Assembly (NCBI GenBank): GCA_002428995.1
Contig: DIYJ01000021.1
Location: 1 to 63,486, forward strand
DNA from: Flavobacteriales bacterium UBA6057
GTDB lineage: Bacteria; Bacteroidota; Bacteroidia; Flavobacteriales_G; Salibacteraceae
Direction: 5' to 3'
DNA: 63,486 nucleotides
The translations under genes were made by a program, and so were the position numbers. The notes beneath the pieces are model-generated. The model ran no database searches, was not told the DNA's origin, and worked only from the letters and a program-made list of their open reading frames with translations. Below, piece after piece: positions 34,483-43,374 of the stretch (its first letter is position 1; the number at the start of each line of letters is the position of its first letter).

Positions 34483-35232
34483 ATGGATTCTCAAGAAGAA
34501 CTACCAATAGAAAACGTACCGAAGCATGTTGCCATAATCATGGATGGCAATGGCCGGTGGGCAAAGCGGAAGGGAAGAGCTCGAATCTTCGGCCACCGCA
34601 ACGCTTTGAAAGCTGTGCGCGACACCGTGGAAACAGCTGCACGGCTTCACGTAAAATATTTGACTCTTTATGCGTTCTCAACAGAGAACTGGAAGCGACC
34701 TAAGCGAGAGATTAATGCGCTGATGGAACTAATGGTAACAACCATTAACAAAGAGGTTTCCACGCTCATGAAGAACAACATTCGTCTTGAAACCATCGGA
34801 GATCTTACCGCACTTCCACCAAACGCTCATGCAGAACTTGCAAAAGCGATGGAAACGACAAAGGACAACACACACATGACCTTGGTCATTGCCCTGAGTT
34901 ACAGCGCGAAGTGGGAATTGGTAGAAGCAACCAAGAAAATTGCTACTGCCGTAAAAAGCGGGGAGATCAACCCTGAAGACGTCAACGAAGAACTTATTTC
35001 CAGCAACCTATCTACAGCCAATTTTCCAGATCCTGAATTGATGATCAGAACCAGTGGAGAAATGCGCATCAGTAACTTTTTGCTATGGCAACTCGCTTAT
35101 GCAGAACTGGTGTTCCTTCCGAAGCTCTGGCCTGATTTCAGAGGAACGGATCTGATTGAAGCAATCAAACACTTCCAACAGCGCGAACGAAGATTTGGCA
35201 TGACCAGTGAACAGGTTAAGATAAGTGCATGA
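34483..35232 (+). CDS. uppS: Isoprenyl (undecaprenyl diphosphate) synthase
   Basis: 249 aa. Condenses isopentenyl diphosphate units onto farnesyl diphosphate to make the C55 carrier lipid for peptidoglycan and LPS sugars. The cis-prenyltransferase signatures are present: VAIIMDGNGRWAKRKG with the catalytic Asp21, GHRNALKAVR, YAFSTENWKRP, and RTSGEMRISNFLLWQ followed by AELVF. The length is standard. It starts the operon that continues into bamA (4-base overlap). The prenyl synthase at 49667 could supply its allylic substrate. Confidence 0.96.
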   Translation: MDSQEELPIENVPKHVAIIMDGNGRWAKRKGRARIFGHRNALKAVRDTVETAARLHVKYLTLYAFSTENWKRPKREINALMELMVTTINKEVSTLMKNNIRLETIGDLTALPPNAHAELAKAMETTKDNTHMTLVIALSYSAKWELVEATKKIATAVKSGEINPEDVNEELISSNLSTANFPDPELMIRTSGEMRISNFLLWQLAYAELVFLPKLWPDFRGTDLIEAIKHFQQRERRFGMTSEQVKISA

Positions 35233-37856
35233 GATTCAGAATAACCCTTCTATTCCTTTTCCTCGCAGTCGCCTCCTTTGCACAAACACGCATTGGATCA
35301 AGACCTGCGTTTAGCTTCAGTGCTCCTAAGACCTACGAGATTGCTTCGATTGGTGTCACCGGAACAGAGAATCTGGACCCAAACGCCATCAAGCTTCTTT
35401 CCGGGCTCACGGTTGGACAGGAGATCGATGTGCCGGGAGACGAAACAGCCGAAGCCCTTCGCAAACTCTGGAAGCAGGACCTTTTCAGCGATGTGCAGCT
35501 CTACGCTCAGCGCATTGAAGGCAAAAAGATTTTCCTTGAGATTAAGGTAAAAGAACGCCCAAGGCTTTCACGATTCAGACTTCCAGGAGCGACAAAGTCA
35601 GAGGCTGATGACATCCGCGAGCGGATCAATCTTTTCAAGGAGAAGATTGTTACGGAAAACCTGATTATTTCCACGCAGAACAAGGTTTATCAGTTTTATG
35701 CGGAGAAGGGGTTCTACAACGCAGAGATCAACGTAGTGCAGGAAGAAGACAGCATCTTCAAGAACCACGTCATCCTCACCATCAACGTAGACAAGAACAA
35801 GAAGGTAAAGATCCAGAACATCGTGGTGGAGGGCAACGATCAGTTCTCTCCCTACAAGATCAAGCGTCTGATGAAGGAGACCAAGGAGAAAAGCGTCTTC
35901 AAACCCTTCGCTGATCTGGATACGCTTGGTAGAAACATTGTTCGAAACCTCTTCAGAAACAGGCAGCAGATCCCTTACTCAGCGCTCAACTACGTTAAGG
36001 ACCACATCAAGCTGCGCATTTTCAAAGGCTCCAAATACCTTCCCGAAAACTTTGAAGGAGACAAGGAACTCATCATCGCCAAGTACAACCAGATGGGGTA
36101 TCGGGATGCACGCATCGTAGAGGAAAAGATTTACCCTTCTGGAAAACACACAGTAGACATTGCCCTGCGTTTTGAAGAAGGTTACCCCTACTACTTCCGA
36201 GACATTGAATGGATCGGTAACACGAAGTATGACAGCGAGCGTCTGAGCAGCATCCTTGGTATCAAACGAGGTGATATTTATGACCCACTCAAACTCGAGG
36301 CGAGGCTTTACCTCGATCCGAACGGTGGTGATGTGACTTCGCTCTACATGGACGATGGTTACCTGTTCTTCCAGCTCGATCCGGTTGAAATCCTTTCAGC
36401 TAACGATTCGATTGATCTGGAAATCAGAATGTATGAAGGTGAGCAGGCTCGCATTCGAAATGTGTCTGTTTCCGGCAATTCAAAAACCAACGACTACGTT
36501 GTACTCCGGGAATTGCGTACCAAACCAGGTGAACTTTTCAGTCGCGCTGACATCATTCGCTCCCAACGGGAACTTTCCATTCTGGGCTTCTTCGACCCGG
36601 AAAGCATGAACGTGATTCCAACGCCTGATCCTGCTTCAGCAACCGTAGACATCGAATATGTGGTGGAAGAGCGTCCCAATGACCAGCTCACACTTCAGGG
36701 CGGTGCCGGTGGTGGTTTGGTGATTTTGACCCTTGGAGTACAGTTCAATAACTTCTCTACCAAAAACCTTTTCAAGCCGAAGCAATGGAACGGGCCACTA
36801 CCTTCTGGTGACGGACAAAAACTCGGTGTTAACATCAACACCAACGGACGTCAATACCAGGCATTCGACATTTCATTTACAGAACCCTGGCTGGGCGGCA
36901 AAAAGCCTATTTCCCTGACCGTTGGCGGATTCTACTCCATCTTCACAGACGGCTCGGCCCGAGCGCGGGAGAATCCAAACTCTCAGTATTTTGAACGTTT
37001 GGGTGGCTCTGTACAGCTGGGTAAGCGTCTTACCTGGCCGGATAACTACTTCACGCTTATCAGCGAAGCGAGCTTCCAGCAATTCCGTCTTCAGAATTTC
37101 GGCAATCAGTTCATCTTCGGAACTGGACTCGCTTACAACGCATTCCTCAGATTTAAGCTCATCCGAAGCTCGATCAACGACAACATCTTCCCGAACGAAG
37201 GTTCAGAGATTTCATTCTCTGCTCAAATCACTCCTCCCTATTCGCTCTTTTCAACGCGTGACTATAGCACGCTCAACGACCAGGAGCGCTACAGATGGCT
37301 GGAGTATCACAAGTGGAAGTTCACCGCAGCATTCTACAATAAGCTGGTCGAGAAATTTGTGCTTTACACCCGTATAGGCTTCGGTGCGATCGGTTTATAC
37401 AACCGTGACATTGGCCCGGCACCTTTCGAGCGATTCTACCTTGGAGGCGATCCGTTTGGAGCGAATGGTGCGGTAAACGGGCTGGATTCCCGGGAGATCA
37501 TTTCACTGCGTGGCTATGGAGCAGCTAACCTGTCTCCACGCTCAGGTGCAACTTTGATCAATAAGTATACGATGGAACTCCGTTATCCGTTCTCCACCAA
37601 TCCGAACGCTACCTTTTATGGTCTGGCTTTTGCTGAAGCTGGAAACAGTTGGTTAGATTTTGACGGGTACAATCCGCTCCAGATTTATAAGTCTACCGGG
37701 CTGGGTGTACGAATCTTTCTTCCGATGTTTGGACTGTTGGGTGTGGACTGGGGTTATCGATTGGATGATGTTGATCGGGGAGCAGAATTTCCGCCCTTTG
37801 ATAATCAACGATCGAGATTCCACTTTACACTTGGCTATTCGTTTGGAGAACTTTAA
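35229..37856 (+). CDS. bamA: Outer-membrane protein assembly factor BamA
   Basis: 875 aa. A signal peptide (about 1-19) is followed by a region that fits five POTRA domains (about 35-460), each with the YxIxxIxVxGN- or VxGNxxxT-type start, for example IQNIVVEGNDQFSPYKI and IRNVSVSGNSKTNDYVV. The barrel begins near 475 (LTLQGGAGGGLV) and contains the NNFSTKNLF segment and the lid-loop motif SLRGYG. BamA inserts beta-barrels into the outer membrane. Bacteroidota BamA proteins are of this size. It is coupled to uppS and followed 2 bases later by a Skp gene, its usual chaperone partner. Confidence 0.95.
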   Translation: MRFRITLLFLFLAVASFAQTRIGSRPAFSFSAPKTYEIASIGVTGTENLDPNAIKLLSGLTVGQEIDVPGDETAEALRKLWKQDLFSDVQLYAQRIEGKKIFLEIKVKERPRLSRFRLPGATKSEADDIRERINLFKEKIVTENLIISTQNKVYQFYAEKGFYNAEINVVQEEDSIFKNHVILTINVDKNKKVKIQNIVVEGNDQFSPYKIKRLMKETKEKSVFKPFADLDTLGRNIVRNLFRNRQQIPYSALNYVKDHIKLRIFKGSKYLPENFEGDKELIIAKYNQMGYRDARIVEEKIYPSGKHTVDIALRFEEGYPYYFRDIEWIGNTKYDSERLSSILGIKRGDIYDPLKLEARLYLDPNGGDVTSLYMDDGYLFFQLDPVEILSANDSIDLEIRMYEGEQARIRNVSVSGNSKTNDYVVLRELRTKPGELFSRADIIRSQRELSILGFFDPESMNVIPTPDPASATVDIEYVVEERPNDQLTLQGGAGGGLVILTLGVQFNNFSTKNLFKPKQWNGPLPSGDGQKLGVNINTNGRQYQAFDISFTEPWLGGKKPISLTVGGFYSIFTDGSARARENPNSQYFERLGGSVQLGKRLTWPDNYFTLISEASFQQFRLQNFGNQFIFGTGLAYNAFLRFKLIRSSINDNIFPNEGSEISFSAQITPPYSLFSTRDYSTLNDQERYRWLEYHKWKFTAAFYNKLVEKFVLYTRIGFGAIGLYNRDIGPAPFERFYLGGDPFGANGAVNGLDSREIISLRGYGAANLSPRSGATLINKYTMELRYPFSTNPNATFYGLAFAEAGNSWLDFDGYNPLQIYKSTGLGVRIFLPMFGLLGVDWGYRLDDVDRGAEFPPFDNQRSRFHFTLGYSFGEL

Positions 37857-37858
37857 AA

Positions 37859-38398
37859 ATGAAGCTCATGCGTCTCAAGATCACTTTATTCGCGACCCTT
37901 TTATTCCTTGCTGTTAACAGCAGCTTTGCCCAACGCTACGCGTTCATCGATACCGATTACATTCTGGAGCAGATTCCTGCCTATCAGGAAGCTAAAACTG
38001 AAATTGATGCTCAGGCTGAAAAATGGCAGAAGCAGGTAGAGGCCAGGTATGATGAAATTGAACAGATGTACCAAGCTTACAAGGCTGAGCAAGTGCTACT
38101 CACACCTGAGATGCGCAAAAATCGCGAGCAGGAGGTCATCAACAAGGAGAAGGAAGCCAAGGAGTTTCAACGCTCCAAGTTTGGTGTAGACGGTGAGCTG
38201 TATAAACTTCGCCAGGAGCTCATTCAGCCCATCCAGGAAGAAGTGTACGATGCCGTAAGGAAAATGGCAGACCAGAAAAGCTATGCCGTTATATTCGACA
38301 AGGCTGCATCGACCTCCGCAATTATTTACGCAAACCCCAAGTATGACCAGAGCGAGGAAATTCTTCAGCGATTGGGAATAAATGGTTTGACTGAGTAG
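37859..38398 (+). CDS. skp: OmpH/Skp family periplasmic chaperone, copy 1
   Basis: 179 aa. A signal peptide (about 1-22) is followed by RYAFIDTDYILEQIPAYQEA and a long charged coiled coil (about 40-120), then VRKMADQKSYAVIFDKAAS at the end, as in Skp. The trimeric chaperone carries unfolded barrel proteins through the periplasm to BamA, encoded just upstream. An internal ATG at 37868 is an alternative start with a slightly tighter signal peptide. Confidence 0.92.
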   Translation: MKLMRLKITLFATLLFLAVNSSFAQRYAFIDTDYILEQIPAYQEAKTEIDAQAEKWQKQVEARYDEIEQMYQAYKAEQVLLTPEMRKNREQEVINKEKEAKEFQRSKFGVDGELYKLRQELIQPIQEEVYDAVRKMADQKSYAVIFDKAASTSAIIYANPKYDQSEEILQRLGINGLTE

Positions 38399-38403
38399 TT
38401 TTG
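38372..38403 (+). promoter_or_regulatory. Promoter of the second skp gene (-33 TTG and -7 TAGTTTTG)
   Basis: TTG at 38372-38374, a 21-base spacer, and TAGTTTTG at 38396-38403 match the Bacteroidota promoter layout. The -7 element contains the stop codon of the first skp gene, and the ATG of the second lies 38 bases after it. This would allow the second copy to be expressed independently of bamA. Confidence 0.6.
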
Positions 38404-38441
38404 CGCCCCTTAATAGTTACCACACGAAAACACCCATAGAG

Positions 38442-38987
38442 ATGAAACAATTTCTGACCGTCTTACTTCTATCCTCCCTTTTTGTGGGTAGCGTACATGC
38501 TCAGAACAAGCAGAAGTTCGGACACATCGATTCTCAGACGCTCCTCGAGGCAATGCCTGAACGAGCTCAGGCCGAGAAAGAACTTCAAGAATATGCCAAT
38601 CAGTTGCAGTCTCAGCTTCAGAGCATGACCACCGAGTTTGAATCTAAGCTGGCCGATTACCAAAGCAATGAGTTGGTGATGTCAGACGTGATCAAGCAAT
38701 CGAAGGCCGAGGAACTGGAAAGCCTGAACGCACGTATTCAGAAGTTCCAGACAGATGCTCAGCAATCTATCGCTGTGAAGGAAAACGAACTGGTTCAGCC
38801 TATTCTTGAGAAAGCTAAGAAGGCCATTGAAGATGTTTCCAGAGAAAATGGTTACACCTACGTGTTCGATACCAGCAGTGGATCACTTCTCTATCAGCCT
38901 GATGGAGACAACATCCTTGACCTGGTGATGGATAATCTCGGACTGAGTGCAGAATCAGCGCCTACCCAAGAAGGAGCAGCTGAGTAA
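38442..38987 (+). CDS. OmpH/Skp family periplasmic chaperone, copy 2
   Basis: 181 aa. A signal peptide (about 1-20, cut after VHA) precedes QKFGHIDSQTLLEAMPERAQA and a coiled coil rich in Gln and Glu (about 40-120), ending in VSRENGYTYVFDTSSGSLLYQ. It is a paralogue of the preceding gene with the same build but clearly different sequence. Paired ompH/skp genes after bamA are usual in Bacteroidota. Its own promoter suggests separate control. The start of murI lies within its 3' end. Confidence 0.92.
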   Translation: MKQFLTVLLLSSLFVGSVHAQNKQKFGHIDSQTLLEAMPERAQAEKELQEYANQLQSQLQSMTTEFESKLADYQSNELVMSDVIKQSKAEELESLNARIQKFQTDAQQSIAVKENELVQPILEKAKKAIEDVSRENGYTYVFDTSSGSLLYQPDGDNILDLVMDNLGLSAESAPTQEGAAE

Positions 38988-39816
38988 ATCGGTTCATTCA
39001 CCCGGAAGCCAGGCCGGACATCCGATTGGCATTTTTGATTCCGGAATCGGAGGCCTCACCGTTGCCTCTGCCATTCATCGCTTACTACCTAATGAGCGCC
39101 TGATTTACTTCGGGGATACAGCTCATGTGCCTTATGGCGATAAGTCAGCAAAAGCCATTAAGGGCTATTCTGAAGGTATCACCGAGTTTCTGCTCGACAA
39201 GCAGTGTAAGATCGTTGTGATTGCATGCAACACAGCTTCTTCCGTAGCCTTTCGAAACGTTCAGCGACTCTGCTCAGGAAAAGCCCTGACGACCAACGTG
39301 ATCGATCCCATGGTGCAATATGTGTCGGCCAAGTACCGCGATGAGAAAATCGGGGTCATCGGCACGAAGGGCACCATCAACTCGCGCATCTATCCTCGGA
39401 AGTTCAAGCAAAAAGCAGAAAGCCTGCAGGTATCTTCCGCAGCCACACCTCTGCTTTGCCCCATGATTGAAGAAGGTTTCTTCAACAACACCATCTCCAA
39501 AACGATCATCTACGATTACCTGTCTAAGAATCATCTCGATGATATTCAAGCCCTGATTCTGGGCTGCACGCACTATCCGCTGATCAAGAAAGAGGTAGAG
39601 TCATATTACAAGCGAGATGTAGAGGTCATCGACAGTTCTGAAATCGTAGCTCAAAAGGTGCAAGACCTCTTATCAGCTCAATCTCTGCTCGCCACCAAAA
39701 AACCAACAGCCAAAAATCGCTTCTATATTTCTGACTACACCGAAAGCTTCGAAGCAAGCACGAGGCTATTCTTCACCGGAGACATCCACCTCCAGGAGAT
39801 GAACATCTGGAAATAA
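38947..39816 (+). CDS. murI: Glutamate racemase
   Basis: 289 aa from GTG at 38947. Converts L- to D-glutamate for peptidoglycan. Signatures: IGIFDSGIGGLTV with the catalytic Asp/Ser region, YFGDTAHVPYG, the first catalytic Cys in IACNTASS and the second in LGCTHYPL. There is no ATG. The GTG overlaps the skp gene by 41 bases, and a CTG at 38980 preceded by AAGGAG is an alternative start giving 278 aa. It closes the envelope block. Confidence 0.93.
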   Translation: MQNQRLPKKEQLSKSVHSPGSQAGHPIGIFDSGIGGLTVASAIHRLLPNERLIYFGDTAHVPYGDKSAKAIKGYSEGITEFLLDKQCKIVVIACNTASSVAFRNVQRLCSGKALTTNVIDPMVQYVSAKYRDEKIGVIGTKGTINSRIYPRKFKQKAESLQVSSAATPLLCPMIEEGFFNNTISKTIIYDYLSKNHLDDIQALILGCTHYPLIKKEVESYYKRDVEVIDSSEIVAQKVQDLLSAQSLLATKKPTAKNRFYISDYTESFEASTRLFFTGDIHLQEMNIWK

Positions 39817-39820
39817 AGTT

Positions 39821-39932
39821 CTAATCAGATTATTAGATAATTAGTTGATTAGATGATGTCTGGCTTGGTGGTAGATGGGCGTCTCATCAATGATCGAATG
39901 ATCTGATCACCAAATCATCTGATGATCTAATC
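39821..39932. repeat. Degenerate TGATTA/TGATCT-rich intergenic repeat with long-range inverted arms
   Basis: The 119-base gap between two convergent genes is made of repeated words close to GATTAGAT, TGATCTGAT and ATCTGATGAT. GATTAGAT at 39847-39854 can pair with ATCTAATC at 39925-39932, with several more partial complements inside. I remember similar low-complexity tracts between genes in other flavobacterial genomes. It may act as a two-way transcription end or as a REP-like element. No clean terminator hairpin with a U-tract is present. Confidence 0.5.
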
Positions 39933-39935
39933 GAC

Positions 39936-40448
39936 CTACTTAAACCATCCGCTGTAGCGTACATAGTTGTTCGCGATGCGTTCGATTTCCCCTTTCTGCA
40001 ACTCGGCAGGCACTTTCTTAATGAACTTGGCGGGCACTCCCGCGTATAGTTCACCCGCTTTAATGTGTTTTCCCTCCGTTACAACCGCTCCAGCCGCCAC
40101 GATGGCTCCTGATTCCACCACCGCATTGTCCATCACAATAGATCCCATTCCAATGAGCACGTCATCATGAATGGTGCAGCCATGCACGATCGCGTTGTGA
40201 CCAATGGATACACGGTTTCCAATGATCGCCTTCGTTTTTTCAAACGTGCAGTGAATCACCGCTCCATCCTGTACATTCACCTGATCTCCCATCACGATAC
40301 TATTGACATCGCCCCTGATCACAGCATTGAACCACACTGAACATCGATCTCCCATTGCTACGTCTCCAACAACCGTTGCATTCGGGGCAATAAAAACATC
40401 ATCCCCAAACTGAGGATGTTTATCATTCACTGGTAATATCAAAGGCAT
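39936..40448 (-). CDS. Gamma-class carbonic anhydrase-like hexapeptide-repeat protein
   Basis: 170 aa from the ATG at 40448 (a TTG two codons earlier is less likely). The whole protein is a left-handed beta-helix of hexapeptide turns (FIAPNATVVGDVAMGDRCSV, MGDQVNVQDGAVIHC). The His residues in VIHC and VSIGHNAIVHGC sit where the zinc ligands of gamma-carbonic anhydrases lie. A short C-terminal helix follows. Many members (the YrdA/PaaY kind) have weak or no carbonic anhydrase activity, so the reaction is uncertain. It is divergent from nfu, with 59 bases between the start codons. Confidence 0.88.
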   Translation of the reverse strand: MPLILPVNDKHPQFGDDVFIAPNATVVGDVAMGDRCSVWFNAVIRGDVNSIVMGDQVNVQDGAVIHCTFEKTKAIIGNRVSIGHNAIVHGCTIHDDVLIGMGSIVMDNAVVESGAIVAAGAVVTEGKHIKAGELYAGVPAKFIKKVPAELQKGEIERIANNYVRYSGWFK

Positions 40449-40467
40449 AAGCAAGCGTTAAACATCC

Positions 40468-40475
40468 CAAAGGTA
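40468..40475 (-). promoter_or_regulatory. -7 element of the gamma-carbonic anhydrase gene
   Basis: TACCTTTG on the minus strand matches TAnnTTTG exactly and lies 19 bases before the ATG at 40448. It stands back to back with the nfu promoter, with 15 bases between the two -7 elements. Confidence 0.55.
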
Positions 40476-40490
40476 TGCGCGTTGTGCATG

Positions 40491-40498
40491 TACATTTG
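40491..40498 (+). promoter_or_regulatory. -7 element of nfu
   Basis: TACATTTG matches TAnnTTTG exactly, with CAC following. It ends 9 bases before the ATG at 40508, so the in-frame upstream start at 40475 cannot be used by this transcript. The leader would be a few bases at most. Confidence 0.6.
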
Positions 40499-40507
40499 CA
40501 CAAAGTA

Positions 40508-41119
40508 ATGACTATGGAAACCAAGGCTTTGCCCTTCATGATATATGCTGAAATGACGCCCAATCCAGCGTCCATGAAATTTGTAGCTAATCGCGTACTT
40601 GTTGAAGGCGATAAAGTTTATGAATACCAGCAGGCGGATCAGGCCGATTCTAGCCCACTTGCTCAACGCCTTTTTTCCTTCCCTTTCGTGAAAGGTGTTT
40701 TCATTGCCCAGAACTTCATTACCATTTCCAAGATGGACGGTGTTGAGTGGGAAGAAATCACGATGGAGCTGAGAGACTATGTAGCCAACTATCTCAACGC
40801 AGGCTACGAGGTTGTCCAGGCTACTGCTGAATCCACTGAGGCTGAGACAGAAGATTCAGGAATCACAGATCACTCTGTGGCGGAAACGCCTGTAGAAGAG
40901 AAAATCATTGAAATTCTGGATGATTATGTACGTCCAGCGGTAGAAGGAGACGGTGGTGCCATCCACTTCAAATCCTTTGAAAATGGCACTCTTACCGTGG
41001 TTTTAAAGGGATCATGCAGCGGTTGTCCATCCTCTACAGTGACGCTAAAGGCTGGTATACAAGGGCTTTTTGAGCGTATGCTTCCAGAAGTCAAGGAAGT
41101 GGTAGCTGAAGAGCTTTGA
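40508..41119 (+). CDS. nfu: NfuA-type iron-sulfur cluster scaffold (NifU C-terminal domain)
   Basis: 203 aa from 40508 (201 from the ATG at 40514). The N-terminal scaffold domain (about 8-90; FMIYAEMTPNPASMKFVANR) is joined by an acidic linker to the NifU C-terminal domain (about 125-200), with the cluster-binding CxxC in GSCSGCPSSTVTLKAGI. The protein receives or carries Fe-S clusters to target enzymes in the cytoplasm. Both domains are complete. It is transcribed from its own promoter. Confidence 0.93.
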   Translation: MTMETKALPFMIYAEMTPNPASMKFVANRVLVEGDKVYEYQQADQADSSPLAQRLFSFPFVKGVFIAQNFITISKMDGVEWEEITMELRDYVANYLNAGYEVVQATAESTEAETEDSGITDHSVAETPVEEKIIEILDDYVRPAVEGDGGAIHFKSFENGTLTVVLKGSCSGCPSSTVTLKAGIQGLFERMLPEVKEVVAEEL

Positions 41120-41193
41120 GTCTTACAGGGATCATGATTTAGAATACAGCAGAGTTGCATTGGGCTTTTTTGGTAACTTTTCCAGTTCGTTAA

Positions 41194-43371
41194 ATGCTTA
41201 TGCGCCTGCTAATCACCTTTTTATCATGTGTCATTTCGCTTCAATGCGTAGCGGGGCACTTGATAGGTGGTGAAATTTCCTACGAATGCCTGGGCGGAGG
41301 GCAATACGCGATTGCTCTCAAAATGTACCGGGACTGCTATGCTGCAGGACCAAATGTGGTCACGAGTTTCGATGATGTGGTCAATGTTTCGGTGTATGAG
41401 GCAGTGTCAAACAACATTCTGGACACACTTCAAATACCAAAGCCCAACGACAGTACGCTGATTCCGCTGATCTTGAACATTCCTTGCCTGGACAATCCAC
41501 CTGATCTATGCGTGGTGGGAATGGAGTATAGAGACACGATCAATTTAGTGGTGCCCCCTGGCGGCATTCACTTGGTCAACCAACGCTGTTGTAGAACACC
41601 AGATGCCCTTAACATCATAAATCCCAGCGATTACGGCTCTACGTATCACGCTTTTATTCCTGATCCCAATATTGCCCCCTGCAATAGTTCTCCAACCTTC
41701 AACCAGGTTCCACCCATCGCGCTTTGTACCCAGATCTATCTGGACCTGGACTACTCTGCAACTGACAAGGATGGCGACAGCCTGGTTTATAGCCTATGCC
41801 GTCCCTACCACGGAGGTGGGAATGGACAAGGCACGGCACTGCCTGTTCCTGCACAACCTTCTCCTCCACCCTTTCAAAATGTGGTTTGGTCCACTGGATT
41901 TGACGATCAATATCAAATTCCGGCAGCTCCTGCCTTTGAGATCGACTCGGCAACGGGTATCATAAGAGGCCGGCCCAATATGCTGGGAACCTACGTGTTT
42001 GCCGTGCGTGTGGAAGAATACAGGAACGGAATCCTCATTGGTGAAAACAGAAGGGATTTCCAGATGACCACTGTGTTTTGCGAAGTGCAGGCAGCGGCCG
42101 CGATTGACAGTGTGATTGAAGAGTGCATTGGTCTTGAAATCCAATTCTTCAACATCAGCACCATCGGTAAATCCTTTGAGTGGGACTTTGGTGATACACT
42201 GACTTCCACTGATACTTCCAGGGTAGACAACCCTAACTACACTTACCCGGATACCGGACTCTACACCATCCGCCTCATCGCAAAAGGCGACATATGCGCG
42301 GATACCACCTACCTCGATTACTACGTAAAACCAAGGCTCAAACCTGCCTTTGAACCTCCGGAGATGGAGTGCCTCGATGTCAACAAGTTTAACCTGGAGG
42401 CCGATGGTGTTTATTATCCCACTACGGCTGCGAGCTGGACACTGATGCTTCCGGGAGTGGAGGATTCTACGCGTAATGGGCTCAGCTCAGGGCGTTTTTC
42501 AGGTTCAGAAGCTGGCACCTTTCCGGTTACACTCATGTTCGAGGATTTTGGGTGCGAAAAGTTCTATACCGACTCGGTCATCATCATTCCGAATCCGGAC
42601 TTTTCAATCCTCACGGAAAATCCCAACGATTGCGTCCCCATGAGCACGAGCATCTACGGTATCCCTGAACAGGCCTATCACCCCTGGTTCGAATGGGCCT
42701 TTGACGGAGATACGCTGTCTGGAGATAGCGTGACGTTCCCACTGGATTCGGCAGCTGTCTATGATCTGTGGGTAGAGATGAAAACCGATTCGGCTTGCAT
42801 CGATACGATTTCGAAGTTTTATCCTCGACACATCACCGCGCTGGATACTCCTCAAGCTGTGTTTATGGCCTATCCGGATGAAGCAGGCATGTACGAGCCT
42901 TATTTCGAGGTTCAGGATGCCTCCATCGATGCCCGCAAGGTTGAATTTCTGCTGGATGATAGCGTCCTCTTCCGATCCCGTTACTTCCCGTTGGACTTAC
43001 CGGATACAGGCAATCATCAAATACGCCTGGTAGCGACTCATGCTTCCGGCTGCACAGACACCACCTATCGAACCATCCGAACAGAACCTGTTTATCAATT
43101 CTGGGCACCCAATGCTTTTACGCCAGACGCTGATGGGCGTAACGAAGGATGGAAAGCTTCTGTGTTTGTTTGGGAAGAATACGACTTGTACATCTATGAT
43201 CGCTGGGGCCAGCCCGTGTTCATCACGCATGATCCCACCTACGAATGGAACGGACGCAAGTATAACTCTGGCCCGGAATGCCCCATCGGAACTTATGCCT
43301 ACAAGGCTCGCGTCATCGACAACAATGAGCGCGAGCTATTCTACGATGGCGTAATATTTCTGCTTCGCTAA
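41194..43371 (+). CDS. YRDC-type surface protein with PKD domain and T9SS type B sorting domain
   Basis: 725 aa. A signal peptide (about 1-21, cut after VAG) precedes HLIGGEISYECLGGGQ and LKMYRDCYA, the opening of a common but functionally undescribed Bacteroidota surface family. Several Cys pairs follow. A Ca-binding-like ATDKDGDSLVYSL stretch lies near 190. One clear PKD unit is at about 310-385 (FEWDFGDTL), then looser Ig-like segments. The C-terminal CHU_C domain (about 635-725; WAPNAFTPDADGRNEG, YDRWGQPVFIT, GTYAYKARV) directs type IX export. A -7-like TAACTTTT lies at 41174-41181. Its stop is only 3 bases from that of sucB. Confidence 0.85.
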   Translation: MLMRLLITFLSCVISLQCVAGHLIGGEISYECLGGGQYAIALKMYRDCYAAGPNVVTSFDDVVNVSVYEAVSNNILDTLQIPKPNDSTLIPLILNIPCLDNPPDLCVVGMEYRDTINLVVPPGGIHLVNQRCCRTPDALNIINPSDYGSTYHAFIPDPNIAPCNSSPTFNQVPPIALCTQIYLDLDYSATDKDGDSLVYSLCRPYHGGGNGQGTALPVPAQPSPPPFQNVVWSTGFDDQYQIPAAPAFEIDSATGIIRGRPNMLGTYVFAVRVEEYRNGILIGENRRDFQMTTVFCEVQAAAAIDSVIEECIGLEIQFFNISTIGKSFEWDFGDTLTSTDTSRVDNPNYTYPDTGLYTIRLIAKGDICADTTYLDYYVKPRLKPAFEPPEMECLDVNKFNLEADGVYYPTTAASWTLMLPGVEDSTRNGLSSGRFSGSEAGTFPVTLMFEDFGCEKFYTDSVIIIPNPDFSILTENPNDCVPMSTSIYGIPEQAYHPWFEWAFDGDTLSGDSVTFPLDSAAVYDLWVEMKTDSACIDTISKFYPRHITALDTPQAVFMAYPDEAGMYEPYFEVQDASIDARKVEFLLDDSVLFRSRYFPLDLPDTGNHQIRLVATHASGCTDTTYRTIRTEPVYQFWAPNAFTPDADGRNEGWKASVFVWEEYDLYIYDRWGQPVFITHDPTYEWNGRKYNSGPECPIGTYAYKARVIDNNERELFYDGVIFLLR

Positions 43372-43374
43372 GAC

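Noticed and set aside
39817..39935. Possible CRISPR array in the repeat-rich gap
   Set aside because: The repeats are only 8-12 bases, not regularly spaced and not separated by unique spacers, and no cas genes are near.
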